Source: Apostichopus japonicus | Lineage: Eukaryota > Echinodermata > Holothuroidea > Aspidochirotida > Stichopodidae | Direction: 5' to 3' | Assembly: GCF_037975245.1 (NCBI RefSeq) | Contig: NC_092562.1 | Location: 25,925,054-25,989,053 of the forward strand | Length of the DNA: 64,000 nucleotides | Part shown: one piece after another, positions 1-15,100 of the stretch | Position numbering within the stretch: the stretch's first letter is position 1 | Layout: each line of letters starts with the position of its first letter | Notes under the pieces: model-generated | Seen by the model: only the letters and a program-made list of their open reading frames with translations | Told to the model about the DNA's origin: nothing | Databases searched by the model: none | Program-made: the position numbers and the translations under genes

Positions 1-75
1 CAAAGACAACTTTAGTCTTTACAAACACCATATGGAAAAATTATGATTTGCTTCCTTCATATAAATTCTTTACAG

Positions 76-198
76 CAATTCGATGCTACAGTTGCGACAA
101 TATTGATGGTAGTTGTGATTTGGAGAATGTACCCTTTACGCCTTGTGAACCTGGAGAAATTTGTCTCTCAAGGAATTTGACGACCACTTTTTTGTTTG
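76..198 (+). CDS. Exon 1: LU domain 1, first half
   Basis: Phase 1-1 exon. It reads RCYSC near its start, then ENVPFTPCEPGEICLSRN and an N-x-T site (NLT). The five cysteines match the N-terminal half of a ten-cysteine Ly6/uPAR domain. It is the first exon seen here; earlier exons must exist. Confidence 0.85.
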
Positions 199-3100
199 GT
201 AAGTGAGTTTTATTTACTTGTCTGATTACTGTAATTATGGATTCGTTTCTTTCTATATTCATCGTTTATTTATTCATTTGACAGTCATTTATAATTGTCG
301 TAGAAATTCTGTAGCAGGCATGCAGTCAGCCATGCTATAAAAAACCTGAATATTCTTGATTTAAATTTGATACATTGTATTCCAAATCTTGACCTAACCT
401 ATATATGTTTGGTTAGAGTTAAGATGCATTTCAAGCAGTGTTGCAATGACTCCAGTTAGTGCCTGGACTGTAGTGAGATTGTAAGTTAATATGCATTTCT
501 ATGGGAGTAAGATTGTTATGGCTTTCAAGCAGTGTTGCAATGATTCCAGTCAGTGCCTGGAATCGTTGTTATTTGTTTCAAGCAGTGTTGCAATGACTCC
601 AGTCGGTGCCTGGACTGGAGTGAGATTGTAAGTTAATATGCATTTCAATGGGAGTAAGATTGTTATGGTTTCCAAGCAGTGTTGAAATGACTCCAGTCAG
701 TGCCTGGACTCGAGTAAGATTGTAAGTTAATATGCATTTCATTCGGTGTTGCAATAAGTCCAGTCGGTGCCTGGACTCGAGTAAGATTGTAAGTTAATAT
801 GCATTTCATGCGGTGTTGCAATGACTCCAGTCAGTGTCTGGACTCCAATTAGAAAGCTCCTCATGTTATCAGGGACTTCACTCAAAAGACTCAAATTGTC
901 TTATATTGCCTTGAGACACTAGTCCTCACATCGATGGACTCAATGACAGCTGTGGTTTCAAGCATCAAACCATAAAACAATGGCAAAGAATCTAAACCTT
1001 AAAGCACTATACAGTGCTGTTATAAAACACAATGTACAGCACATTAACATTTAGTAACCTACTCTATAGGAAAGGAAACTTGATTATTCAAAAAATGTTA
1101 CTTTTTCAATTTTTTTCCCAAATCCAAACCCAATCTAGCAACAATTGTCCAGTTCAACCTGTGAGCACTTACTGCTTCATAGTACCTTTTCATCTAGAGT
1201 AGTTTGCTTTAAAATATTTTGGGCTGAATAAATTTCTTGTTTATCTCCAGGAACTGTGGAGATCATCCAGAATGATGTGGCCAGAGGTTGCTTCCCTAGT
1301 TCAGTTGCTCCAGTTAGCAATGGATGCTTGGAAGGGTCAGTATTTTATGACGTCTCAGGAAATCTTCCACCAACAGTGACTATAAGCAATGTCCTTGGAA
1401 GGGTCTGCTTCTGTGATTCCGACCTATGCAATGATCGGAACATCCCGCAAGATGAACCTGGTAAATATAATCTGTATAATCAGTGTTATTCTAGCTATTC
1501 TGTCCTGCTTGTGTTTTAGTGGCAGGAATTTGTCATGAGAATTTAGAGAAAAGGGAATTGCTTATCATCATTTAGTATGCAGTAAATGGTTCATCTTAAT
1601 TTATATATCACTGTCATTGCGGACTGTGAATAGTGATCTGAGACTTGCTTGAATCAGTGTCATTATTATAGAAGTACCTATACTCTGCCATGTCATTGCT
1701 CTGTCTTCTGTTAAAATATGGTTTGTGAAGAAGAAAGTGCAAATCTTGCTCTCAGAATGTTAAGAAAAGTTTTCAATTCCTTTTCCTCCAATTAATTTTA
1801 GTAACTGTCACAGAGATTACCCAAACATCTGCTAGGGATTCAACTGATGCTCCAGCTAGTCCTGCCACTGGTGTTACACAAGCTTCTACAGTAAGTGGTG
1901 TCACACAGGCCTCAACAGTAAGCAGTGCCACAACAGCCCCCACAGTAACTGGTGCAACAGCAGGAACTGATACTCCAGCTAGTCTTGCCACTGGTGCCAC
2001 ACAAGCTTCTACAGTAAGTGGTGCCACACAGGCCTCAACAGTAAGCAGTGCCACAACAGCGTCTACAATGAGTAGTGCAACAGCAGGAACTGATACTCCA
2101 GCTAGTCCTGCCACTGGTGCCACAAAAGCTTCTACAGTAAGTGGTGCCACACAGGCCTCAACAGTAAGCAGTGCCAAAACAGCCTCCACAGTTACTGGTG
2201 CAACAGCAGGAACTGATACTCCAGCTAGTCCTACCACTGGTGCCACACAAGCTTCTACAGTAAGTGGTGCCACACAGGCCTCAACAGTAAGCAGTGCCAC
2301 AACAGCGTCTACAATGAGTAGTGCAACAGCAGGAACTGATACTCCAGCTAGTCCTGCCACTGGTACCACACAAGCTTCTACAGTAAGTGGTGCCACACAG
2401 GCCTCAACAGTAAGCAGTGCCACAACAGCGTCTACAATGAGTAGTGCAACAGCAGGAACTGATACTCCAGCTAGTCCTGCCACTGGTGCCACACAAGCTT
2501 CTACAGTAAGTGTTGCCACACAAGCCTCAACAGTAAGCAGTGCCACAACAGCCTCTACAATGAGTAGTGCAACAGCAGGAACTGATACTCCAGCTAGTCC
2601 TGCCACTGGTGCCACACAAGCTTCTACAGTAAGTGGTGTGACACAGGCGTCAACTGCAAGCAGTGTCACAACAGCCTCTACAATAAGTAGTGCAACAGCA
2701 AGGATGAGTTCAACATTGCCTCCAGAGACTTCTACTCAATTTCGAGGTATGCTTTGCAAATATCATTTTAACTTGTGTCTAAGACACATCCAGAGTACAA
2801 AGACACATAATTATGAGTTGTTCAGTATATGAAATCCGAAACATTGCACAGTCCATTATCGTTAATGTTAATAGAAATAATATTACATTAATGAAATAGG
2901 AAAGCGTTCACCTCCAGCCTAACATTAGTTATGTGCTGTAGCAACTGGGCTTGTGTATCTTAGTTATCATTATTTATTAAAGTGCATTATGAAAGCAATT
3001 GTTGGATGAGAAGTATCTCCCATTTACCAAAAAACAGGTGAACTCTTTTATTTTGCTGTCATTTCTTTTTCAGGCTTTCGATGCTACATATGTTTTGATC

Positions 3101-6100
3101 AGGAATCTTGCGCAGAGAGTGAACTTCTCTTCGAAACCTGCCCGGACAATTCCATTTGCCTGACAAGGAACGTGACTGCTACCTATTCACTTGGTAAGTT
3201 AGACTAAGTAAGAAAGAAGTAAATTTACCCAGTTGTTAAAAATGATATTTTTTTTTCACAAATTCTTCCTTCTTTGAGTCTATCCTTTTTCCAATCATTT
3301 ATCAGTGCTCTTAACCTTATCCATGAAACTAATCAACATAATGTTGACCAAATTCACTGATCGGACTGTTGTATCACGTACATTTAGTTTACAGTTAAAA
3401 TTGTTTTGGAAAGTAAACTTTAAGGATTTATGCATGATTAATTGATTATGAAAACTACTGATGAAATTTGGGATGAATTGGAAAGCATCCAGCAGATCAT
3501 ATTGATGTTTCCATCCTTGAATGAGCTCGGACTCAAACTTTGAATATGTATTTTGTATTCAAAAGTTTAAACCCAAGGGAAAGTACCATGAGCTAAGTCA
3601 CTGCATTTAACAGTAAGAAGTTCTACACAGATATATCCTGAAGTAACTTAAGTCTTCAGGAACCAAGATTTGATTGACCGATAAAGAGTCCTTTTCGAGC
3701 AAATGAAATTTTTGTCTTACGAAGGTGCTGGAGAGTTCCGGCAGAATGATTTGTTTCGAGGATGCTTCCCCAGTGACTTGACAGCTGTTAAGGATGGATG
3801 CGTACCTGGACGTATTTTCTATGACACTGCGGGTCCATTACCTTCAGGGGTGACATTGAGGGATGTGGAGGGAAGAGTTTGTTTCTGTGATACAGACTTG
3901 TGCAATATTGAAGAGGTGTCCAGAGAGTCTCCATGTAAGTTTTGAGTCTTTTCATTGTTCTGTATTGAAATAAACAAAAACTAGTCTTACCATTGTTCTG
4001 AATTGAAATAAACAATAACTATTTACAAAAGATAAACATGTCATAGTCTATTTTCTGCATGATCAACTTTTGATGTGCTGCCTCTGTTTTTACCCTCTAA
4101 GGGGAAGGTTGTTTAATGTTTAAGGAATACTTTGAGACCATTTCCTTGTAGGTTGTACAATGTTTGGCATAGTTTCTATGATAATTAAAAGGATAATGTT
4201 ACCTGTAACCAGTTTTCATTTGTGAGGTGAAATTGCAACTTCAGGTTGTTTAACATCAAGGTAAATAAATCTGAATATTACATCAAATATGCACATGGAT
4301 ACAGTCTAGGTTTGAGGAAGAACTTGTAGATGAAACAATGAACAAAAGCTTCTGAAACATAAATAAGTGTCATCAGTGATTAATTTTTACAGCTTCAAAA
4401 GTGGAATCAGTCATTACTATTTTATCTATTATGAGAGTTAACACATTTCATTTTATTTCTCTCTCCAGCTACAACACAAGGTCCAGTTACGTCTATAACA
4501 GCATCTCCTCCCACACCTGAAACTATATCACCTGATGGTGCTACAGATTCTCAATCAAATCTGTCACCAACAGTAAGTGGAGCAACACCTTTCTCAGCTG
4601 TATCTACTGATACACCAGCCAGTCCAGTTACTGATGGTACAGCAGGATCTACAGTTAGTGGAGCAACACCTTTCTCAGCTGTATCTACTGATACATCAGC
4701 CAGTCCAGTTACTGGTGGTACAGCAGGATCTACAGTTAGTGGAGCAACACCTGTCTCAGCTATATCTACTGATACACCAGCCAGTCCAGTTACTGATGGT
4801 ACAGCAGGATCTACTGTTAGTGGAGCAACACCTGTCTCAGCTGTATCTACTGATACACCAGCCAGTCCAGTTACTGGTGGTACAGCAGGATCTACAGTTA
4901 GTGGAGCAACACCTGTCTCAGCTGTATCTACTGATACATCAGCCAGTCCAGTTACTGGTGGTACAGCAGGATCTACAGTTAGTGGTTCAACACCTGTCTC
5001 AGCTATATCTACTGATACACCAGCCAGTCCAGCTACTGATGGTACAGCAGGATCAACAGTTAGTGGAGCAACACCTGTCTCAGCTGTGTCTACTGATACA
5101 CCAGCCAGTCCAATTACTGATGGTACAGCAGGATCTACAGTTAGTGGAGCAACACCTGTCTCAGCTTTATCTACTGATACACCAGCCAGTCCAGTTACTG
5201 ATGGCACAGCAGGATCTACAGTTAGTGGAGCAACACCTGTCTCAGCTGTATCTACTGATACACCAGCCAGTCCAGTTACTGATGGTACAGCAGGATCTAC
5301 AGTTAGTGTAGCAACACCTGTCTCAGCTGTATCTACTGATACACCAGCCAGTCCAGTTACTGATGTTACAGCAGGATCTACTGTTAGTGGAGCAACACCT
5401 GTCTCACCTGTATCTACTGATACACCAGCCAGTCCAGTTACTGATGGTACAGCAGGATCTACAGTTAGTGGAGCAACACCTGTCTCAGCTGTATCTACTG
5501 ATACACCAGCCAGTCCAGTTACTGATGGTACAGCAGGATCTACAGTTAGTGTAGCAACACCTGTCTCAGTTGTATCTACTGAAACACCAGCCAGTCCAGT
5601 TACTGATGGTACAGCAGGATCTACAGTTAGTGTAGCAACACCTGTCTCAGCTGTATCTACTGATACACCAGCCAGTCCAGTTACTGATGGTACAGCAGGA
5701 TCTACAGTTAGTGGAGCAACACCTGTCTCAGCTGTGTCTACTGATACACCAGCCAGTCCAGTTACTGATGTTACAGCAGGATCTACAGTTAGTGGAGCAA
5801 CACCTGTCTCAGCTGTATCTACTGATACACCAGCCAGTCCAGTTACTGATGGTACAGCAGGATCTACAGTTAGTGGAGCAACACCTGTCTCAGCTGTGTC
5901 TACTGATACACCAGCCAGTCCAGTCACTGATGGTACAGCAGGATCTACAGTTAGTGTAGCAACACCTGTCTCAGCTCTATCTACTGATACACCAGCCAGT
6001 CCAGTTACTGATGTTACAGCAGGATCTACAGTTAGTGGAGCAACACCTGTCTCAGCTGTATCTACTGATACACCAGCCAGTCCAGTTACTGATGTTACAG

Positions 6101-9100
6101 CAGGATCTACAGTTAGTGGAGCAACACCTGTCTCAGCTGTATCTACTGATACACCAGCCAGTCCAGTTACTGATGGTACAGCAGGATCTACAGTTAGTGG
6201 AGCAACACCTGTCTCAGCTGTATCTACTGATACACCAGCCAGTCCAGTTACTGATGGTACAGCAGGATCTACAGTTAGTGGTGCAACCGGAAGGATGAGT
6301 TCTACATTGATGGCAGAGACTTCTACTCAACTTCAAGGTATTTCTTGCAATTATTGCTTAAACTTGATCTGGTTCGTAGGAACTGTGTATTGAAATGTTT
6401 AGATACACTTATCGTTCCTAATGATTATGATTTGTATAGAGTTTTATGATTTGTATAGAGTTTTAAGAAGATAAAATGTTTTTTTTTTTTAAGTATATAT
6501 TTTTTATTAATGGTGATATTAGAGTTGTTTTTAAAACAAAACAGGACAGGAAATTATCAAGAATGTTTTACACAGCAAGAAAATGAATAGATGTAACTGA
6601 AATAAAACTCTGCTCGCCAGAAGAAGGAGTTATTTCCTGCACCCACTGAGCTATCCCATCTTTAGTCATTGGTAATCACACTACCCCTCACAGGTTTCAT
6701 TATTTATGAAGTTTATATAAAATAGAACTTTCTAAGAGAAAAGCATCTACAGAACAGTATGGACTGTACATCTTGAAGATTACTCGCTGCCATTTTTTTC
6801 CACCATCAGATTTGCGTTGCTACATATGTTTTGATCAGGAATCTTGCACAGAGAGTGAACTTCTCTTCGAAACCTGCCCGGACAATTCCATTTGCCTGAC
6901 AAGGAACGTGACGGCTACCTCTTCAATTGGTAAGCTAGACTAAGTATACAATGTGACTAATTTTTGAGTCTCTCATGTTTCAACAAACTCCTAGCCATTT
7001 CAACCTCATGTCTGTACATGAAATTGTAACTAAAACTGTATAACGCAAAAGCACTGATAGGACTATCGTATCACACTTAAGTATGTTCCTATTTTTTTAG
7101 AATTCTTGCTCCCAAGAATTTATGCTTTTTTAAAAATGATGACACACCTGTTGTAATTTAAGATCAACAGCAAAGCAGCTATCCAATAATATTGATTTTT
7201 CTATCCTTGATTTAGCTCAGACTAAACTTTCTATGTATATTTTATCTACAAAAATTTAAACCACAGTGAAATTTCCATAAATTAAGTCACTGCTTTTACC
7301 AATAAACAGTGCTATACAGATATTTCTACACAAGTAGTTTTGGTCTTCGGGAACCAATACTAGATGGAATGATAAAGAGTCCTTTTGGTGCAAATTTAAT
7401 TTTTGTCTCACAAAGGTCCTGTAGTGTCAACGCAGGATGATTTGTTTCGAGGATGCTTCCCCAGTGACTTGACAGCTGTTAAGGATGGATGCGTGAATGG
7501 ATCTACTTTCTTCGACACTGCGGGTTCATTACCCGCAGGGGTGACAGTAACCGATGTGGAGGGACGAGTTTGTTTCTGTGATACAGACTTGTGCAATATT
7601 GAAGAGGTGTCCAGAGAGATTCCAGGTAAGTTTTGAGTCTTTCCATTGTTATGTATTGAAATAAACAAAAACTAGTCTTCCATTGTTCTGTATTGAAATA
7701 AACAATAACTATTTACAAAAGATAAACATGTCATAGTTTATGTTCTGCATGATCAACTTTTGATGTGCTGGCTCTGTTTGTACCAGACAACTGCAGGGCT
7801 TTTCTGACATGACACAGCTGTTACCGTTGCCATTTTATGTTTACTTTTAAAAGAGGGAAGTTTGTTAAAGGAAGATTTTGGGACCATTTTCTTGTAGCTT
7901 GTACAATGGTTTAGCATAATTTCTTTGCTAATTGAAAAGATCATGTTACCTGTAATCAGTTTTAATTGTGAGCTGCAATTGGAACTTCATGTTGTTAAGC
8001 ATTATCGTTAACAAATCTGAATATTACATCAATTATTCATATCTTGATGGACACAGTCTAGATTTGAGAAATAAATTGTAGATTCTAAAACAATGAATGT
8101 ACGCATCTGAAACATTAATGAGTGTCATCACTTTATCATTTTACCAGCTTCAAAAGTGGAATCAGGCATGCCATTTTTATCTGTTATGAGAGTTGACACA
8201 TTTCATTTGTTTTCTCTCTCCAGCTACAACACAAGTTCCAGTTACTTCTACAATGTCATCTCCTCCCACACCTGAAACTATATCACCTGATGGTGCTACA
8301 GATTCTCAATCAAATCTGTCACCAACAGTAAGTGGAGCAACACCTGTCTCAGCTGTATCTACTGATACATCAGCCAGTCCAGTTACTGATGGTACAGCAG
8401 GATCTACAGTTAGTGGAGCAACACCTGTCTCAGCTTTATCTACTGATACACCAGCCAGTCCAGTTACTGATGGCACAGCAGGATCTACAGTTAGTGGAGC
8501 AACACCTGTCTCAGCGGTATCTACTGATACACCAGCCATTCCAGTTACTGATGGTACAGCAGGATCTACAATAAGTGGAGCAACACCTGTCTCAGCTTTA
8601 TCTACTGATACACCAGCCAGTCCAGTTACTGATGGTACAGCAGGATCTACAGTTAGTGGAGCAACAGCTGTCTCAGCTGTATCTACTGATACACCAGCCA
8701 GTCCAGTTACTGATGGTACAGCAGGATCTACAGTTAGTGGAGCAACACCTGTCTCAGCTGTATCTACTGATACACCAGCCAGTCCAGTTACTGATGTTAC
8801 AGCAGGATCTACAGTTAGTGGAGCAACACCTGTCTCAGCTGTATCTACTGATACACCAGCCAGTCCAGTTACTGATGTTACAGCAGGATCTTCAGTTAGT
8901 GGAGCAACACCTGTCTCAGCTGTATCTACTGATACACCAGCCAGCCCAGTTACTGATGGTACAGCAGGATCTACAGTTAGTGGTTCAACACCTGTCTCAG
9001 CTGTATCTTCTGATACACCAGCCAGTCCAGTTACTGATGGTACAGCAGGATCTACAGTTAGTGGAGCAACACCTCTCTCAGCTGTATCTACTGATACACC

Positions 9101-12100
9101 AGCCAGTCCAGTTACTGATGGTACAGTTGGATCTACAGTAAGTGGTGCAACCGGAAGGATGAGTTCTACATTGATGGCAGAGACATCTACACAAGTTCAA
9201 GGTACTTCTTGCAATTATTGCTTAAACTTTATTTGTTTCCTAGGAACTGCCTATTGAAATGTTTAGATATACTAAATGTTTTTTGATATTTATTTTTATT
9301 AATTGTGATATTAGAGGTGTTTTTAACCAACACAGGACAGGAAATTATCAAGAATGTTTTACAAAGCAAGAAAATGAATGGATGTAACTGAAATTAAACT
9401 GTGCTTGCCAGAAGGAGTAATTTCCTGCACCCACTGAGCTATCTGATCTTTAGTCATTGGTAATCACACTACCCCTCACAGGTTTCATTATTTATGAAGT
9501 TTATATGAAATAGAACTTTCTAATAGAAAAGCATCTACAAAACAGTATGGACCGTACATCTTGAAGATTACTTGCTGGCATTTTTTTCCACCATCAGATT
9601 TGCGTTGCTACATATGTTCTGATCAGGAATCTTGCTCAGAGAGTGAACTTCTCTTCGAAACCTGCCCGGACAATTCCATTTGCCTGACAAGGAACGTGAC
9701 GGCTACCTATTTAATTGGTAAGTTAGACTAAATGTACACTGTGACTTATTTTTGAGTCTCTCATGTTCCAACCAATTCCTAGCCATTTCAACCTCATGCC
9801 TGTACATGAGAATCTAACTAAAACTGTATAACGCATCAAATGCACTGATAGGACTATCGTATGGCACTTTAGTATGTTCCTTATTTTTATTAGAATGCTT
9901 GCTTTTAGAATTTCCTTTTTTTCATCATGATGACACACCTGATGTAATTTAAGATCAATAGCAAAGCAGCTAACCGATAATATCGATTTTTCTATCCTTG
10001 ATTTAGCTCAGACTAAACTTTCTATGTATATTTTATCTACAAAAGTTTAAACCACAGTGAAATTTCTATAAATTAAGTCACTGCATTCACCAATAAACAG
10101 TTCTACACAGATATTTCTTCAAGTAGTTTTGGTCTTCGGGAACCAATGCTAGATGGAATGATAAAGAGTCCTTTTGGTGCAAATTTAATTTTTTTCTCAC
10201 AAAGGTCCTGTAGTGTCAACGCAGGATGATTTGTTTCGAGGATGCTTCCCCAGTGACTTGACAGCTGTTAAGGATGGATGCGTGAATGGATCTACTTTCT
10301 TCGACACTGCGGGTTCATTACCCGCAGGGGTGACAGTAACCGATGTGGAGGGACGAGTTTGTTTCTGTGATACAGACTTGTGCAATAGTGAAGAGGTGTC
10401 TAAAGAATTTCCAGGTAAGTCTTTCCATTGTTCTGTATTGGTATAAAAAAAAAATATTTACGAAACTGTGCTGTAAAAAAAGATAAACATGTCATAGTCT
10501 ATTTTCTGCATGATCAACTTTTGATGTGCTGCGTCTGTTTTTACCCTCTATGGGGAAGGTTGTTTAATGTTTAAGGAATAGTTGAGACCATTTTCTTGTA
10601 GATTGTACAATGTTTGGCATAGTTTCTATGATAATTGAAAGGATAATGTTACCTGTAATCAGTTTTCATTTGTGAGGTATAATTGCAACTTCAGGTTGTT
10701 TAACATCAAGGTAAATAAATCTGAATATTACATCAAATATGCACATGGACACAGTTTAGGTTTGAGGAATAAATTGTAGATGAAACAATGAACAAAAGCT
10801 TCTGAAACATAAATTAGTGTCATCAGTGATTAACTTTTACAGCTTCAAAAGTGGAATCAGTCATTACTATTCTATATGTTATGAAAGTTTACACATGTCA
10901 TTTTATTTCTCTCTCCAGCTACAACACAAGGTCCAGTTACGTCTACAACGGCATCGCCTCCCACACCTGAAACTATATCACCTGATGGTGCTACAGATTC
11001 TCAATCAAATATGTCACCAACAGTTAGTAGAGCAACACCTGTCTCAGCTGTATCTACTGATACACCAGCCAGTCCAGTTACTGATGGTACAGCAGGATCT
11101 ACAGTTAGTGGAGCAACATCTTTCTCAGCTGTATCTACTGATACACCAGCCAGTCCAGTTACTGATGGTACAGCAGGATCTACAGTTAGTGGTTCAACAC
11201 CTGTCTCAGCTGTATCTACTGATACACCAGCCAGTCCAGTTACTGATGGTACAGCAGGATCTACAGTGAGTGGAGCAACACCTGTGTCAGCTGTATCTAC
11301 TGATACACCAGCCAGTCCAGTTACTGATGGTACAGCAGGATCTACAGTTAGTGGAGCAACACCTGTATCAGCTGTGTCTACTGATACACCAGCCAGTCCA
11401 GTTACTGATGGTACAGCAGGATCTACAGTTAGTGGAGCAACACCTGTCTCAGCTGTATCTACTGATACACCAGCCAGTCCAGTTACTGATGGTACAGCAG
11501 GATCTACAGTTAGTGGAGCAACACCTGTCTCAGCTGTATCTACTGATACACCAGCCAGTCCAGTTACTGATGGTACAGCAGGATCTACAGTTAGTGGAGC
11601 AACATCTGTCTCAGCTGTATCTACTGATACACCAGCCAGTCCAGTTACTGATGGTACAGCAGGATCTACAGTTAGTGGAGCAACACCTGTCTCAGCTGTA
11701 TCTACTGATACACCAGCTAGTCTAGTTACTGATGGTACAGCAGGATCTACAGTTAGCGGAGCAACACCTGTCTCAGCTCTATCTACTGATACACCAGCCA
11801 GTCCAGTTACTGATGGTACAGTTGGATCTACAGTTAGTGGTGCAACCGGAAGGATGAGTTCTACATTGATGGCAGAGACATCTACACAAGTTCAAGGTAC
11901 TTCTTGCAATTATTGCTTAAACTTTATTTGTTTCCTAGGAACTGCTTATTGAAATGTTTAGATATACTAAATGTTTTTTTTATATTTATTTTTATTAATT
12001 GTGATATTAGAGGTGTTTTTAACCAACACAGGACAGGAAATTATCAAGAATGTTTTACAAAGCAAGAAAATGAATGGATGTAACTGAAATTAAACTGTGC

Positions 12101-15100
12101 TTGCCAGAAGGAGTTATTTCCTGCACCCACTGAGCTATCCCATCTTTAGTCATTAGTAATCACACTACCCCTCACAGGTTTCATTATTTATGAAGTTTAT
12201 ATAACATAGAACTTTCTAATAGAAAAGCATCTACAGAACAGTATAGACTGTACATCTTGAAGATTACTTGCTGGTATTTTTTTCCACCATCAGATTTGCG
12301 TTGCTACATATGTTCTGATCAGGAATCTTGCACAGAGAGTGAACTTCTCTTCGAAACCTGCCCGGACAATTCCATTTGCCTGACAAGGAACGTGACGGCT
12401 ACCTATTTAATTGGTAAGTTAGACTAAATGTACACTGTGACTTATTTTTGAGTCTCTCATGTTCCAACCAATTCCTAGCCATTTCAACCTCATGCCTGTA
12501 CATGAGAATCTAACTAAAACTGTATAACGCATCAAATGCACTGATAGGACTATCGTATCGCACTTTAGTATGTTCCTTATTTTTATTAGAATGCTTGCTT
12601 TTAGAATTTCCTTTTTTTCATCATGATGACACACCTGATGTAATTTAAGATCAATAGCAAAGCAGCTAACCGATAATATCGATTTTTCTATCCTTGATTT
12701 AGCTCAGACTAAACTTTCTATGTATATTTTATCTACAAAAGTTTAAACCACAGTGAAATTTCTATAAATTAAGTCACTGCATTCACCAATAAACAGTTCT
12801 ACACAGATATTTCTTCAAGTAGTTTTGGTCTTCGGGAACCAATGCTAGATGGAATGATAAAGAGTCCTTTTGGTGCAAATTTAATTTTTGTCTCACAAAG
12901 GTCCTGTAGTGTCAACGCAGGATGATTTGTTTCGAGGATGCTTCCCCAGTGACTTGACAGCTGTTAAGGATGGATGCGTGAATGGATCTACTTTCTTCGA
13001 CACTGCGGGTTCATTACCCGCAGGGGTGACAGTAACCGATGTGGAGGGACGAGTTTGTTTCTGTGATACAGACTTGTGCAATAGTGAAGAGGTGTCTAAA
13101 GAATTTCCAGGTAAGTCTTTCCATTGTTCTGTATTGGTATAAAAAAAAAATATTTACGAAACTGTGCTGTAAAAAAAGATAAACATGTCATAGTCTATTT
13201 TCTGCATGATCAACTTTTGATGTGCTGCGTCTGTTTTTACCCTCTATGGGGAAGGTTGTTTAATGTTTAAGGAATAGTTGAGACCATTTTCTTGTAGATT
13301 GTACAATGTTTGGCATAGTTTCTATGATAATTGAAAGGATAATGTTACCTGTAATCAGTTTTCATTTGTGAGGTATAATTGCAACTTCAGGTTGTTTAAC
13401 ATCAAGGTAAATAAATCTGAATATTACATCAAATATGCACATGGACACAGTTTAGGTTTGAGGAATAAATGGTAGATGAAACAATGAACAAAAGCTTCTG
13501 AAACATAAATTAGTGTCATCAGTGATTAACTTTTACAGCTTCAAAAGTGGAATCAGTCATTACTATTCTATATGTTATGAAAGTTTACACATGTCATTTT
13601 ATTTCTCTCTCCAGCTACAACACAAGGTCCAGTTACGTCTACAACGGCATCGCCTCCCACACCTGAAACTATATCACCTGATGGTGCTACAGATTCTCAA
13701 TCAAATATGTCACCAACAGTTAGTAGAGCAACACCTGTCTCAGCTGTATCTACTGATACACCAGCCAGTCCAGTTACTGATGGTACAGCAGGATCTACAG
13801 TTAGTGGAGCAACATCTTTCTCAGCTGTATCTACTGATACACCAGCCAGTCCAGTTACTGATGGTACAGCAGGATCTACAGTTAGTGGTTCAATACCTGT
13901 CTCAGCTGTATCTACTGATACACCAGCCAGTCCAGTTACTGATGGTACAGCAGGATCTACAGTTAGTGGAGCAACACCTGTGTCAGCTGTATCTACTGAT
14001 ACACCAGCCAGTCCAGTTACTGATGGTACAGCAGGATCTACAGTTAGTGGAGCAACACCTGTATCAGCTGTGTCTACTGATACACCAGCCAGTCCAGTTA
14101 CTGATGGTACAGCAGGATCTACAGTTAGTGGAGCAACACCTGTCTCAGCTGTATCTACTGATACACCAGCCAGTCCAGTTACTGATGGTACAGCAGGATC
14201 TACAGTTAGTGGAGCAACACCTGTCTCAGCTGTATCTACTGATACACCAGCCAGTCCAGTTACTGATGGTACAGCAGGATCTACAGTTAGTGGAGCAACA
14301 TCTGTCTCAGCTGTATCTACTGATACACCAGCCAGTCCAGTTACTGATGGTACAGCAGGATCTACAGTTAGTGGTTCAACACCTGTCTCAGCTGTGTCTA
14401 CTGATACACCAGCCAGTCCAGTTACTGATGGTACAGCAGGATCTACAGTTAGTGGAGCAACACCTGTCTCAGCTGTATCTACTGATACACCAGCTAGTCT
14501 AGTTACTGATGGTACAGCAGGATCTACAGTTAGCGGAGCAACACCTGTCTCAGCTCTATCTACTGATACACCAGCCAGTCCAGTTACTGATGGTACAGTT
14601 GGATCTACAGTAAGTGGTGCAACCGGAAGGATGAGTTCTACATTGATGGCAGAGACATCTACACAAGTTCAAGGTACTTCTTGCAATTATTGCTTAAACT
14701 TTATTTGTTTCCTAGGAACTGCTTATTGAAATGTTTAGATATACTAAATGTTTTTTTTATATTTATTTTTATTAATTGTGATATTAGAGGTGTTTTTAAC
14801 CAACACAGGACAGGAAATTATCAAGAATGTTTTACAAAGCAAGAAAATGAATGGATGTAACTGAAATTAAACTGTGCTTGCCAGAAGGAGTTATTTCCTG
14901 CACCCACTGAGCTATCCCATCTTTAGTCATTAGTAATCACACTACCCCTCACAGGTTTCATTATTTATGAAGTTTATATAACATAGAACTTTCTAATAGA
15001 AAAGCATCTACAGAACAGCATAGACTGTACATCTTGAAGATTACTTGCTGGTATTTTTTTCCACCATCAGATTTGCGTTGCTACATATGTTCTGATCAGG

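Noticed and set aside
4577-6298. Gln/Leu-rich plus-strand frames over the minisatellites (also near 8332, 13513 and 16289)
   Set aside because: Out of phase with the flanking LU exons; a repeat shadow with no own homology.
9723-9938. 71-codon minus-strand frame repeated in modules 4-7 (also 12419, 15196, 17972)
   Set aside because: Lies in introns and is conserved only because the whole module was copied recently.
10817-11005. Frames starting MSSVINFYSFKSG in front of the mucin exons
   Set aside because: They read through the intron and acceptor into the wrong phase; the LU-B to mucin splice explains the sequence.
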